This document shows positions 42,701 through 54,042 of a stretch of DNA of 64,000 bases, in pieces. The stretch is from Blattamonas nauphoetae (taxonomy: Eukaryota > Preaxostyla > Oxymonadida): positions 124,001-188,000 of the forward strand of contig JARBJD010000087.1 of assembly GCA_033064195.1 (NCBI GenBank). Reading direction: 5' to 3'. The notes beneath the pieces were generated by a model. That model ran no database searches. It worked only from the letters and a program-made list of their open reading frames with translations, and was not told where the DNA came from. The translations under genes and the position numbers were made by a program. The stretch's first letter is position 1. The number at the start of each line of letters is the position of its first letter.

Positions 42701-43624
42701 GAAAGAAGGATTCAAACCCACATTGAGTTTTGGCCATTTCAGAAGCATTCAAACTGCGTGATAATCCGAAATCGGTGATTTTGATGATCGAATCGTGAAT
42801 TATCGTGGTGGTCCGCTTTGGACAGTGAAGAAGAATGTTTTCAGGTTTGATATCGCTGAGTCAGATTGTGAAAAGAGAGAAAGCGAGACCGGTGAATGAA
42901 CTTGCATGAATGGATTGTTTTTACACCGATTACTGGAAGAGATGTGTAAAAGTCGTGAAAAGGATACGAATTTGCTTCAAAAGTCGTCTAGCATCAGACT
43001 CTCCAAGATATTGACCATTCTTCGTGAGATCATGCAAACTCTGGAAATGAGTTGAGTAGACCAATAAGACAGACTCCCGAATTGCAATATTCAATTTCAA
43101 TGATAATTTCGTCATCAATTTGCTTCGATCCAAAATATCCAGCAATGTAAGGACAGTGTTGCCTAGAAAATGAGTATCAGATAAGATGGGATAATACTTT
43201 TGTAAGGTGGCACATGCATAGACTTCATCTCCCGAGAACTTGTCACGTGGAACAATCTTCACGGCAACTTCCTGTTTTGATCGGTTATAAGCCTTGTAAA
43301 CCCTTGAACAAAATGATGATGATAGAAAAGACGAGACCTTCCGAACTGACCCTTGCCTACAAAGAATAATTGATAAAAATAGAATCATTAGACAAATACT
43401 ATAATACCTAACGGAGTCATGCCCTACAAGGAAAGAACGGAAGTCACGGAAAAATAAAGACGTACCACATAGCCTTCTCGTGACAAAGTGACCGAGTCTG
43501 CACCAATTTGTGCTCGACTCAGTCCACTTGTCATAAAATCACTCCAATGAAGATAGAGTCCGTTTTGATGTGAATCTTGAAGAACAATGTGGTGTCTGAT
43601 CGATTCTGCCGGAGTGTTTCTCAC
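39765..43624 (-). CDS. Ser/Thr protein kinase (ULK/CAMK-like) with ~900-residue tail, ten exons
   Basis: Spliced kinase domain is complete: P-loop TPLGKGQFGRVYKAYNRS, Lys in EVAVKIVPRDKF, hinge IIIEIEYCNSGSLHDL, catalytic loop CKFIHRDIKPENILLH, DFG in IIKITDFGLSRS, and CGTPLFMAPEVFLEEG. Nine short introns fit in phase; the second exon is only 16 nt (43408-43423, encoding GMTPL). The HRD motif is split by an intron beginning GTCTCGC. An N-terminal extension of about 53 residues precedes the domain. After it comes a Ser/Pro/Arg-rich low-complexity stretch, then a helical C-terminal region of about 280 residues (LELGLQKMAISMFLEQALVR, GYLLLCLLMEEPELDETI). Layout resembles ATG1/ULK kinases but the tail is unplaced. 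Confidence 0.85.
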
Positions 43625-43770
43625 ATCTTATTCTCAAAACGGAGAGACTACCCCAAAAGAGCGATTAATCAGCGTGATTTAGTTGAAAAACGTGATCTTC
43701 AAAGCATACACAGGACGTTGATGCACGAATCAAGATTTTCGATGTGAAAGAAAAAACAAAAACGACAGAA

Positions 43771-44838
43771 CTAAACCAGTTCCCTGGTATCAATGAAGAA
43801 CGAATCCTTCGTATTTCGATGCTGCGTCGATAAGACGTCCCAATCCTTCTTGAGACTGTCGAGCTGAAGATTCAACCTGTTGTTCTCCTCAACAAGCGAT
43901 TGACTCGCCCGGCTTAATTGTCGTATGGAACGATTCACATTTTCAGTATCTTTGTTGATTTGTGCTTTGACAGACTCCGCTGCCTTGAGACGGGTTTCAG
44001 CTCGTCGCTGGCGTTCTTTGGCATCGGTGCAAAACATTCTGTGTTCCTCAAGTTCTTTCTGTTGGATGCGAAGAAGTTCATGATATGTGTCTGAGTCAAA
44101 GTTTATTGCTGTTGAGGAAGAAGAGGCTGTCTGAAGATCAACTAACTCGTTCTGCAGCTTCTGAATGGATTCCCGAAGAGAAGAGAGAGATTTCTGTGGA
44201 CTAGACGATGATTCTTCCGGAAAAGCGGACACTATCTCCAAAAGCTGCCGTTCGAGGTCTTCCAGATCGTTTTTGAGTAATTTGTGCTCTCTCTTCTTAA
44301 TCTCAAGCGCATCGGTCAAGTCAGACAACGTCTGAACAGCTTGCGGTGGTGGAGAAACCGGATGTGTGTCAGAAGTCGGAGGAGAGTGTGAGATGACTGC
44401 AGGAGCATCTGTTTTTTGTTGCGATGTCGATTTGTGAGATGAAGAGCGATCTTCCTTGTGAAATGATTGATCTGAGTCTGATGAATGAGAGCTTTCAGGT
44501 GATTGACTATGTTTATGACGTGGAGGATGAGGTGGTGACGATGAAGAATCAGAAGAGGGTGAATCTGCTCTTTCTCTCGAAGAAAAACGTTGATAGGGAG
44601 ATCTAGGAGCAGGAGATGTTTCACGACTATTGAGTCGTCGGTTTGAATGTGGAGATGCGAGGAGTTGCTGAATTTCTGGAGATTGGTACGGTCGAAAAGA
44701 AAACTGTTTTGGAGTAGGAACCCTGATTTCCTGTTCTGAAGAATCAGAGTCAGAATCGTGAGAAATAGCTATAGTTTCAAGGAAAGTCGACATACAGTCA
44801 TCAAGAGACAAATATGACGAAATGAAGGAAGAGACCAA
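43771..44838 (-). CDS. Ser-rich coiled-coil protein, unknown function
   Basis: 355 residues, no intron needed. The first half is low complexity, rich in Ser, Pro and His (for example SSPPHPPRHKHSQSPESSHS). Two coiled-coil stretches follow: ALEIKKREHKLLKNDLEDLE and, toward the end, SRASQSLVEENNRLNLQLDS. MSTFLETIAISHDSDS at 44793 is an alternative start. It is divergent from SF3B2, with 130 bp between. No family recognised; a cytoskeletal or centrosomal role would be a guess. Confidence 0.7.
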   Translation of the reverse strand: MVSSFISSYLSLDDCMSTFLETIAISHDSDSDSSEQEIRVPTPKQFSFRPYQSPEIQQLLASPHSNRRLNSRETSPAPRSPYQRFSSRERADSPSSDSSSSPPHPPRHKHSQSPESSHSSDSDQSFHKEDRSSSHKSTSQQKTDAPAVISHSPPTSDTHPVSPPPQAVQTLSDLTDALEIKKREHKLLKNDLEDLERQLLEIVSAFPEESSSSPQKSLSSLRESIQKLQNELVDLQTASSSSTAINFDSDTYHELLRIQQKELEEHRMFCTDAKERQRRAETRLKAAESVKAQINKDTENVNRSIRQLSRASQSLVEENNRLNLQLDSLKKDWDVLSTQHRNTKDSFFIDTRELV

Positions 44839-44971
44839 ATTTCGGATGCTGACGGGAATATTTCGAACTGTACATTCTGGAGATGCTGAATTGCCGAAAT
44901 TACAGTTGAAATCGAGATTAGGCTCCGGTTAAGAAGGTATTGAGGGAGGCGATTCCGATCGACCCAGCAAG

Positions 44972-46428
44972 ATGGAGGATCTGTACGTGGACCCTGAATT
45001 CTTGGAAGATGAACATTTCAAGAAGGTCATAGAAAAGTATGTGATTGCTCCATCTCAAGCTGCTTTGGAAGCCGAAGAAAAAGATAAATATGATGATAAA
45101 GATGGAATGTTGATTGAGGATGAAGAACCGAACAAATTTGACTTCAAACAACCAACACAAACACTCTCAAAGAAAAAACAGAAACTCATGAATCGTCTTT
45201 CCATCGCAGAACTGAAACAAACTGTTCGCCGTCCAGAAGTCGTCGAAATGCACGATGCCAATTCCCGCGAGCCTAGGCTCCTTGTTCACCTCAAAAGCGC
45301 ACGTAACACCGTTCCTGTTCCTCGTCATTGGATCCAAAAGCGAAAATATCTCTCAGCGAAAATGGGGATTGAAAAATCACTCTATCGATTGCCAGATTAT
45401 ATCGAACGAACTGAAATCGGACAAATGCGCGAAGCGCAGGAAGAATTGGAATCATCCAAGAGCAGAAAACAGAAACAGCGTGAGAAGAGACGCCCAAAAC
45501 TTGGAAGAGTCTCAGTTGATTACGAGCAAATGCATGATGCTTTCTTCCGCTACCAAACGAAGCCACCTCTCTCTATCCATGGAGACATTTATTATGAAGG
45601 TAAAGAATATGAGATTAATGCAAAGAAGTTTAAGCCAGGCCGAATGAGCGACGAGCTGAAGGAGGCACTTGGAATGCTCGGTGCTCGAGGCATCCCCCCT
45701 CCCTGGCTTCTGAGTATGCAACGATATGGGCCACCACCATCATACCCGAATCTGAAGATTCCCGGGCTTAACGCGCCTATTCCCGTCAGAGAAGGAGCCC
45801 AATTTGGATTCGGTGCTGGACAGTGGGGAAAGGCTCCCACCGACGAGGTATGCCCTTTTTACACAATTTTATTCTTTTATAGCAAGGTATTCCGTTGTAT
45901 GGAGATGTTTTTGCAAAAGACGAGGAAGATGAGGAGCGTCGTGAGGAAACTGCCCATTGGGGGCAGATGGAGGACGAGGAGGAAGATTCAGATGAGAGTG
46001 AGGAAGAGGAAGAGAGTGAAGGGATGGATGTCGACGAAGGTTTTTCCTGTTCTTCTCTCACTCGTCCAGAACTGGCTGATCCCACCAACATCCACAGTTC
46101 CGGCATCCAAACTGTCTCTGCTGGCTTCCAAAGCTCAGCACCACAATTTGAACTCCGCAAGCGAACAGGCGAGGCTGTCAAACCGCTCTCCGCAGACAAG
46201 CCGTACGTGGACGTTCCGATGGAAGACGCCGTCTTCGACAATCGCGCGCAGTTCCCGTCGACGATGCGGTACGACCTTGGGGCAGTGTTCAGCAGGACAG
46301 CAGTTCCGACCACAGCCACATCATCAGTCACAACCACGTCGACAAACAAGAACGAGTCGGAGGCGGAGAGGAAGGGGAGGCAGCTGGCTGCTGAGCTGGA
46401 GAAGCAGACGCAGCAGTTCAAGTTTTGA
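44972..46428 (+). CDS. SF3B2: splicing factor SF3B2 (SAP145)
   Basis: U2 snRNP SF3b subunit that tethers the branch-site region. Family blocks: VVEMHDANSREPRLLVHLKS, VPVPRHWIQKRKYLSAKMGI, FRLPDY-type SLYRLPDYIERTEIGQMREA, then the PSP proline-rich domain RGIPPPWLLSMQRYGPPPSY, PNLKIPGLNAPIP and GAGQWGKAPTDE. A 35-nt intron at 45848-45882 joins it to QGIPLYGDVFAKDEEDEE. An acidic region and an FELRKR segment follow, ending QTQQFKF, as in other SF3B2 proteins (EFKF). About 474 residues, shorter than animals because the long N-terminal SAP-containing region is absent. Converges with WBP11. Confidence 0.93.
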
Positions 46429-46505
46429 TTTCACACTTCACGAGCGAATAATCATTTTGGAGGTGTTCAGTGAAGTGAGAAAGAAGAGCGGGCCAGTCGG
46501 CCAAA

Positions 46506-47623
46506 TCAAGACGAATCAAGAGTTGTTAAGAACGCGTCCAGGTCGTCCTGTTTCTGCTGCTCGGTCTTCTTCTTGACCTGGCGAGGGACAAACATGGTGA
46601 CACGTTCTGCCGCTTTGAAGCCGCTCGACGAGATGACCGTCTCTTCCACTTTCATCCGCTTCTCGCCTTCCCCGTCGTTCGGAGGAGGGGCATCGCGGAA
46701 GAGGTGAGGAGGGATTTGAAGAGCAGGAGGAAGAGATTGTGGGGCCGTCTGCGATTTCAGAGCGAGCACTCTTTGCTGAATGATCTCGTCCAGTCTTCTT
46801 TGTTCCTCGCTGTCCTCGTCTGATTCCTCCGACTCCTCCTCATCAGAATACATATCCATCCCGGGCAGAGCAGAGGCGGTTGGCTCCTCTTCCTGCTGCT
46901 GGGCTGGGCGGTCAGCATCGTCCACTTCGAACTGCTCGTCGAGCAGCATCTCTTCAGCGTCACTTGCCGGCTCGGGTGACTCTGGTGGGGGAGGGGGAGG
47001 GAAGATGTGGCAGGGAAACCAGCCTGTGTGGGGAGGAATCCCAAACGATGAGCCTGGAAGGTTGGAAGGGCCCTGACCTAATGCCTGGAGGGGAACGGGT
47101 GCAGGAGGGAGAGCATGCATTGCTGGATGAGGATGGAATGGTTGGACAGGTGCGGGTGGCACTTGGAACGGGTAAAACGATTGTTGAGGTTGAAATTGAT
47201 ATGGATGAGGGGAAAAAGGTTGGATGTTGTGAGGTGGTGGTGGAGGTGGACGAGCTTGTGGCTTCGATTCTTGTTCACGTTTTGTCTTCAAAATAAAGAG
47301 ATAACACGAGATAAATGCCATACAGGAAGTGGTCCATGCGCTTTTACATACAATGTGCGAAGATTTGACAATTTTTGTTTCTGGGATTTCGATAGGGACG
47401 GTTGAGATTCAAGTTCTGCGATGGTTCGCCGTACTGCAGCAGGATTGTTTTGAATAAATGTTGTTTCACGATTTTCTTCACGTGTTTTTCGAATCTGGAA
47501 TAAAATAAGAACATTAGTTCTATGAAGATAGATAGAGGTAAAAACTTTCTCTCTTTCTTTCTTCTTTTGTTGACGGTTGTATGCATCCGCAGGATTCGAT
47601 GATGCATTCTTACCTTTCGCCAT
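46506..47623 (-). CDS. WBP11: WBP11-like splicing factor, three exons
   Basis: Starts MAKGKNASSNPADAYNRQQK, like the WBP11 N-terminus (NPTDQARKEARKRE), and continues through NNPAAVRRTIAELESQPSLS. Two introns fit: one after NRQQKKKEREK (GTTTTTACC...TTCCAG) and one after SNLRTLY (GTAAAAGCG...TTGAAG). A long Pro-rich region (PQARPPPPPPHNIQPFSPHP) and an acidic stretch follow, then the C-terminal block VTMFVPRQVKKK with DDLDAFLTTLDSS, comparable to WBP11's RFVPTALRVRREN and DVYEAFMKEMEGLL. Acts in spliceosome activation and binds PP1 and WW domains in other organisms. Only 77 bp separate its stop from that of SF3B2. Confidence 0.78.
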
Positions 47624-47706
47624 TGAGTCAATGGTCCACTGTTTGCGATGTTATATTCAGTAGTAAGATAAAGTGTGTGAGTCTGAAAGGATTCCTGGGC
47701 CGGATC

Positions 47707-49276
47707 ATGTCCGACACTGAAGAAGGAACAAATCAACCTCAAGAACAGGGTTCTGACGAACCAAAACCAGCTGAGGAGGAAAAGAAACCAGAAGAGGCAA
47801 AACCGTTTCGTTTTGTTCCACGCCAAGTAAAGCGAGGATTCCGACGAGGACCGGCTCAACCTGCACCAACAATTCACTCGTCCTCTGCATTCGCTCCCTT
47901 TAAAGATGACCTCATGTACAAAATTTTCTCTTTCCTCGAGTTGGATGAAATCCGCGTCATGTCTGAAGTTTGTGCCAAATGGCGTGAAATCATCCGGACA
48001 CACCACCCAGCAGTATGTGTTCTTCGCTGTATCATCACGTCTATCATCGTCAAATCTTGCTTCCAACACATTTTAGCTTGACTTGACAGGTGGCACGATC
48101 AAACCTCTCGCTGTCAGATCTGTCTTACAGTCCTTCTCATCAATTAAAAAACTCAAAATTCCAATTCAAGTTTTCCATCTTTTTCACTATTTTTTCAGCA
48201 TTCAGCAATTCTTCTTTCAACGGTGGCAGACAACTGCCCAAATCTCGAATCACTTCTGTTTTCTCATCCTGCTGGAGATATCAACACAAATATTTCTCAA
48301 AATGTGGCAGAACTTGGTACGTTGTTGCAGGAAGAAATTCAAAATCGTGAATCTCATGCATCACACACAGACACACAGCCCTCATCGTCACCTCAGCCAA
48401 CCTCAACTTCTCCAGAAGTGTCACCTCCACCAGAGTCAAACGGTGAAAATTCTGTATCTGCACGCCCGTTGTCTCCGATTCGATCCCCAAAGGCTATTCT
48501 TCCAAGTGGAGTCTTCAACAAAATTCCTGATGCTAAACTCAAAGATCTTGTGACAAAATGTCCAAAACTTACCACAGTCGACTTATCTTACTGTTCTATG
48601 GTAACTGATAAAGGAGTCAGCCACTTCTCGTTGGGTTCTTCGGACTTACGATACGTCAATCTTAATGGGTCTCTAAAAATCACAGATAAGTCCGTCCAGA
48701 CTCTTCTCCAACGGAATATTTCACCTCAGGCGAATGTCAGTCCATTAATATTCCTTGGAATTGCACATAACCCACAATTAACCACACTCTCTCTGAAGGC
48801 CATCGGAATTGCCTGTGCTCAGTCAAAAACATCGCTCAAGTCCGTTGTCCTCAACCACAATCCCCAATTCACACCACATGACCTCACCTACATCATTAAG
48901 GGTGGTGCAGGAAAGGAATATTTGGACAGCAAAGCGAACCACAGCCGCAAACAGTCCAACACCCTCACCTCGCTGTCGTGGGTCGAGAGGCTGGACCTGT
49001 CTGGCACCAGTCTGCTTCCTTTCTTCTCATCTCTCTTCAGACATCAATGACTCTGCCCTCGAGTTCATATTGTCCTTCACCCCCACTCTCCGCATCTTGC
49101 TTCTCTCGCACTGCCCACAGCTCACCACTCAGGCCGCTGAAGTCATCACTTCAAACGCATCCCAACTTCTAGAACTCGTCGACCTTCGAGGAAACCCGCA
49201 GATACTGCAGGGGGATCTGGAGGAGATGAAGTGCAAGTTGAATATAGTAGTTTGGTCATCTCCTTCTTACTTGTGA
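47707..49276 (+). CDS. F-box/leucine-rich-repeat protein (FBXL type), four exons
   Basis: Probably a substrate receptor of an SCF ubiquitin ligase. An acidic N-terminus contains PFRFVPRQVKRGFRRG; the F-box is APFKDDLMYKIFSFLELDEI then EVCAKWREIIRTHHPA. Leucine-rich repeats follow: LDLTGGTIKPLAVRSVLQSF, VADNCPNLESLLFSHPAG, CPKLTTVDLSYCSMVTDKGV, NPQLTTLSLKAIGIACAQ, SWVERLDLSGT and LRILLLSHCPQLTTQAAEVI. Introns at 48013-48076, 48170-48198 and 49010-49040 fit in phase 0, 0 and 1; the first gives HHPA|LDLTGG. It starts 83 bp from WBP11 on the opposite strand, sharing a divergent promoter. The substrate is unknown. Confidence 0.85.
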
Positions 49277-49471
49277 TCTTTTTTTGACCGTCTTTATTCT
49301 CACGTCACTTTTAAGTCTATTCCGTTGATGGAATTATCAGAAAATTTCTTGCACTGTGAGTTATATAAATTTTTATCATCTCATCGTTCTGTTACAAACC
49401 ACAATTCTGTTTTTCTTGAACGCTGTCTTATCTCTCTCGTTATTTGGATTCATATTCATTTGGATCAATTT

Positions 49472-52344
49472 ATGTCAAAAGTATCTTCCATGAATGAACA
49501 AGAATTCCGTGATTGGGATGAGATAGTTCCAGATCTTCGCTGCTCTCTCAACTTTCGTGACCCTGCTCCGGAAATCAGGAGTTTGCTCTATATCTTCCAC
49601 TCTATGATATTCAATACTCATTTCATCTCTTCTAGAAAACAGTTCCTTTGTCTCGTTCCCTCTTGATGGTATTTAACAACTCGAATTCTTCAGCTTTTTT
49701 TTTACAGAGGCTTCTGTGCTCCTACAACCACCATATCTTGTTCAGTGTATCCATTGCGAAAAACCTGTGCTCTTATCATCTTATTTGAGCCACTATTGTT
49801 TGATTTTTCGTTTCAAAGATCATCATCTCATCTACTCTCAGCTAAGTGTTTTCGCTTGAATACACAACGACTTTCGCAACGTGCTACAAGTCATGCCCAA
49901 TTTTTCCAGAATTCATCGCAATCTAACAAAGAGGCATCAGCCAACAACCTCGACACAGATCCATCATCTCTCTCCACAGCAGAAATCAGTGATATTCTCG
50001 GTTCAAAAGTGAAAATCCCTGAAATATCTCGAGATATTCGCCGTAGTCGATCTGCCCCTCCAGTTTTACTGATAGACACGAAGGACGGTCCAACAAAAGA
50101 AACTGTCTTCCCACTCACGTCAACTGATGGAACTACCACGACAAAAGCCGTGTTGTGTGATGAAGAATTGGAATTCATTGTTGATATGCCCCTTACAGAG
50201 AGTGGAGTTTCTCCATTGACTATTAACAGGCAGGTGAATGTTGATGGAAGTTCAACATGGACTTTGGAGGGATTGCATTCAATTGCAATCCGCCCCAGTG
50301 AAGATTACCTCTATCCAACTTCTCAGGACATGCTTTTACAACCTCTAACAACACTACACACTCCTTCTCCTCTCAATTTTATTCTTCCTCGCCAGCCATT
50401 CCCTGTTCGCTCCGAAACTGCAGTAGAATCAACGCGAACGAGACCACTTACCTTGAGGTATCCATCCACTGCTAGCAAGACCCAAGATTCAGACAGTTCG
50501 ATCAGTGAGGATGATTCTCTTTTCTCCTCGTCGGAGGAATTACATGCAAGTCAGATATTTCCTTTTCCTTACTTTTCCACTTCTTCTGTCCAGCATCTCC
50601 TGTGCCAGTTGACCCGTTTCCTCCAGAGCAGCCACTCTTCACACACAATCTTCGTCGTCGCACACCTCGCCGCATCTCAGACTCCCCGTCCTATCCCACC
50701 AAAATCCCAACCCCCCCTCTCAAGCAGAAGGCTGCTCAGCAATCGCTCTCCCCTCAAACACCGCCGCAATCGCCCACACCCAGCGTCCCCACCCTCCCAG
50801 CCATTGCCGCCCAAAAGCGACAAACCCCGACGAAGAAGGTGGTCAGAAAGTCGAAAAAGAAGAGCACCTCTCCCATCCACACCGGCCACATGCCTCGGTC
50901 CTCGATTCCGCTCCAACAATCCGTCCACGCACAATCCAAACAGGTAAAAAAGAAAGGAACACACCCAGCAGCGAAGGCACAGGGCATTCCTGTCCACATC
51001 GCCGGCCTTCCCAATGCAAAGGGCGTGCATCGCGGGATCCTCAACACGAGTCTTGTGCAGCTCAACAACCGTCCCAGCCAGTTCATCGGCTCCAAAATCC
51101 TCAAAACAGGAAACGGGGGGTTCCTGACGAACCGCGAAGGGCAGGTTATGTTCAACCCGTCCTTCACCCTCTCGTCCATCCCGCCCTCCAACGTCTCGCT
51201 CGCCCCGCAGCAGAACATCCTCGGCCGCACATCCAGCTTCGGACACAACCCAGTTGGGCTGCTGAGTGGGAACTCGCTTGGGATGTACGGGACGGGGCTG
51301 CACGGCCTCACAAGCGACGGCATGCACGGGATGGGGAACGTGGGGGGGATGGTCGGCCTGCACTCTCTCCTTCCGTTCGACGGGACTGGAATGGGGTTGG
51401 GACACGGCCAGCTCGGCACTGCACTCCACCCGACGGTGACCTCTGGCCATTCGATCGGCTCCTTTTCTGTTCTGTCCAACCCGGCTTCGATCCAGCCGAA
51501 CGGAAAGGGATTGAACTACCCCATCTCGTCCTCCTTTGGCTTCCACACCGCACAGCGCCTCATCTCCAAGTCGATGCTCACCAATTCACAGCCACACGAT
51601 GCTGCCAACGCCCAGACTGGTTTGCAGACTGCTCTCCAAAACGCACAAGCCCACCCGAAGCCAGCCCCAACTGGAGACGGAGACACACCAGCAGCCCCGC
51701 TCGCTGCTCCCCTCACCGCGCAGACGTACCCGATGCACCTGTTCCACCAGCAAGTCGGGTACTCCGGCTCCCCGCAACTGTACCTCCCCTCGCTCTCCCC
51801 AACTTCGGGCTCATTCGCGAACAGACAGCTCACGTCGTCTCTTCTCTTCAAACACACCCGACCAACCAACCCCGACCTCACCATCTCCCCATCCTCCACG
51901 CAGAGCATCGGGAACGCTCAGTCTCCCGTCCAGGCTGGACTCCAGCTGGGCCAGTCCAGAACACTCGCTGACAGAATCACACCAAAGGCAACAGGCACGA
52001 TACTCCCTCACACAACACATCCCATCACACACTCCAGCGTCCAGTCACACAACCTCGTCCATCCCTTCACACCTCGACACAACACACACCTCATCCATCC
52101 AAACGCAGCCTCCATGACACCCCCAGCTCCGCATCCGAAGACAAATCAGCTCATCCCCTCCGCCCTCAACTCCCTCCACAAAATGGGAGACAGCGACCAT
52201 CCCGTCAATCACCAGCCCCACATCCTCCCCAAACCAACTTCTTCTCCTTTGCCTCCCCATTCTGGCTTGAACTACCCTCGTCCCACTCCTACTCTTGCCC
52301 CACTCTCAAATAGCGTTCCCAATCCACCTCCACAACCCAAATGA
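49472..52344 (+). CDS. C2HC zinc-finger protein with long low-complexity tail (possible Sgf73/ATXN7 relative)
   Basis: Five exons; introns 49581-49635, 49669-49707, 49798-49841 and 50550-50593, all in phase. Exon 1 reads MSKVSSMNEQEFRDWDEIVP. Splicing at 49798-49841 completes a zinc knuckle CIHCEKPVLLSSYLSHYSKC, spacing C-x2-C-x12-H-x3-C, like that of Sgf11, Sgf73 and ataxin-7 of the SAGA deubiquitinase module. A Ser/Thr region and a basic patch (KKVVRKSKKKSTSP) follow, then ~450 residues rich in Gly, Ser, Pro, Asn and His (MYGTGLHGLTSDGMHGMGNV). Without the intron the fourth ligand is lost. The SAGA link is inference from one motif; other C2HC proteins are possible. Confidence 0.65.
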
Positions 52345-52527
52345 TTGGGGCGTCATGATTCCACTTTGAAATACGACTTGTTTTGACACATTTCACATGA
52401 ATGAAAAACTTAAGCTTTCAATAAATGTTGTCATAATTTCAATTTCATGTGATTCAATTCAGACACACCTGTTGAGAACGCAGGGATCCATCAAGAGAGA
52501 TCATCCCACTTCCTCCTCTCCCTCACG
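52345..52527. other. intergenic spacer between tandem genes
   Basis: About 180 bp between the zinc-finger gene and WDR83. AATAAATGTTGTC near 52420 could be a polyadenylation signal (AATAAA). No other feature. Confidence 0.35.
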
Positions 52528-53695
52528 ATGAATACGCTTCCAACGAATTGTGTTCACACCTTATCTGGGCACAAAGGTGCCATCTTATGTGGATGTTTTT
52601 CATCAACCGGAAGTTACTGTTTCACGGGTGGAATGGACCAGACAATTCGTCTCTGGAATCCTCTGAAAGGAACCAGTATTTTTACTTTTGAAGGATGCCA
52701 TAACAAAGAAGTTCTTGGTGTAGCAGTGTTTGTGTATTTTATTCATGATTTTTTCAAAGTGACGGCCTCAATGCCACTTTCGCGTCAGCTGGAGCCGATA
52801 AGCGAGTGTATGTTTGGGACCTACAAACCACGAAATCCAAAGTATTCTTTCGTGGTCATGAGAGTGTTTGAAACAGTTCAATAAGCATCATTGATTTATT
52901 CAGCGAGTCACATGCGTTTCATTTGGAGCAGACAATAGTATCCTCATGAGTGGATCATTTGACAAAACAGTAAGACTTTGGGATATGAGGTCTGTTTTTT
53001 TTGATTATTTCATTCAACAGAAGTCGAACATTCACGCCAATCCAAATTCTGGACGATGCAAAAGATGGCATCACACACGTCGAATCAAGAGGCACTTCAT
53101 TGTTTACGGGATCAACTGATGGATTTTTACGAGCATATGATGTTCGTATGGGAAAAATGATTGCAGATGATCTCCACGGTTTCATTTTTACATCTTCATC
53201 ATCGTTCAAGAGCCAATCACTTCCTTTGCTGTTTCCCACGATGGAAACTGTTACCTGGCATCTGCCCGGGGTGGAACTCTTCGTTTGGTGGATAGAACGG
53301 ATGGACGCGTTCTCAATCGATACCGTGGCCATCTTCATGTTCAGTACAACGTTCAATGCTCTTTTCTCACAGACGATGCTTTCGTAGCATGTGGATCAGA
53401 AGATGGATCTGTGTTTGTGTGGGATCTTGTCACTGTTTGCTGTTTTAGCTTCCTGTTATTTTTGAAGGCTGAGATTGCAACCGTCCTCCGTGGCCATACA
53501 TCAATCTGCTCGTCACTTTCATTTTGTAAGTGCAGAGAACTCGAAAATATTCCTCTCATGATGTCAACTTCTGCCGATGGCACTGCAAGAATTCTCTCGA
53601 ATTTCGAATTCAATGAAAAACGAGAGAAACTCGCGGAAGCTGAAAAGCGTGTTGCTCCCTTCATGGAAACAAGATTGCGTATCCCATTATTGTGA
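52528..53695 (+). CDS. WDR83: WDR83 (MORG1), WD40 protein, six exons
   Basis: Seven-blade beta propeller, found in the spliceosome and as a MAPK scaffold. Blades read LSGHKGAILCGCFSSTGSYC, FTGGMDQTIRLWNPLKGTSI, ATFASAGADKRVYVWDLQTT, RVTCVSFGADNSILMSGSFD with KTVRLWDMR, DDAKDGITHVESRGTSLFTG with FLRAYDVRMG, ASARGGTLRLVDRTDGRVLN and ACGSEDGSVFVWDLVTAEIA. The phrase PIQILDDAKD and the DRTDGRVLNRYRGH block are diagnostic of WDR83 rather than a generic WD40 protein. Introns 52728-52759, 52866-52903, 52990-53020, 53179-53210 and 53435-53467 are 31-38 nt and phase-consistent. About 330 residues, normal length. Confidence 0.9.
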
Positions 53696-54042
53696 TGTAA
53701 CAACATCATTGGACAATGGTTCATGCAAATCAACTCCAATTGTGAGTTCAATCGTCCAACCAGCTGTTTGAACAGTTTCCACTGTTATTGGATTACTCTC
53801 TCGTTGATAAATCGATCATAAAGCAGAAATATTCCAGAAATATTCGTCTGAATACGACACCTCCAACGTTTCCAGTTGGAGATGGAGAGTTCCCATTTCA
53901 CACTGAATCGTCTGAATCTGTCGATTTTTTGTGTCAATTCGCATTCTGGCTGTTTTTTGATAACATATTCAGATTAACTTGATAATCTATCGGCTTATTT
54001 CCAGAAAGAGTGATTTAATGGGATGATCTTCCTTCATTCTCA
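53696..54042. other. intergenic region, small ORF of doubtful meaning
   Basis: About 350 bp. A 64-codon open stretch at 53788-53982 (TFPVGDGEFPFHTESSESVD) has no known family and no good link to the next gene. It could be a 5' exon or a leftover. Promoter elements not recognised. Confidence 0.3.

Noticed and set aside
50677-51546. Antisense frames of 289 and 241 codons opposite the zinc-finger gene
   Set aside because: They mirror a GC-rich low-complexity sense region; no domain, no splice context.
53788-53982. 64-codon open stretch as a gene
   Set aside because: No start context, no family, and no phase-consistent intron linking it to the neighbours; kept only as a note on the intergenic region.
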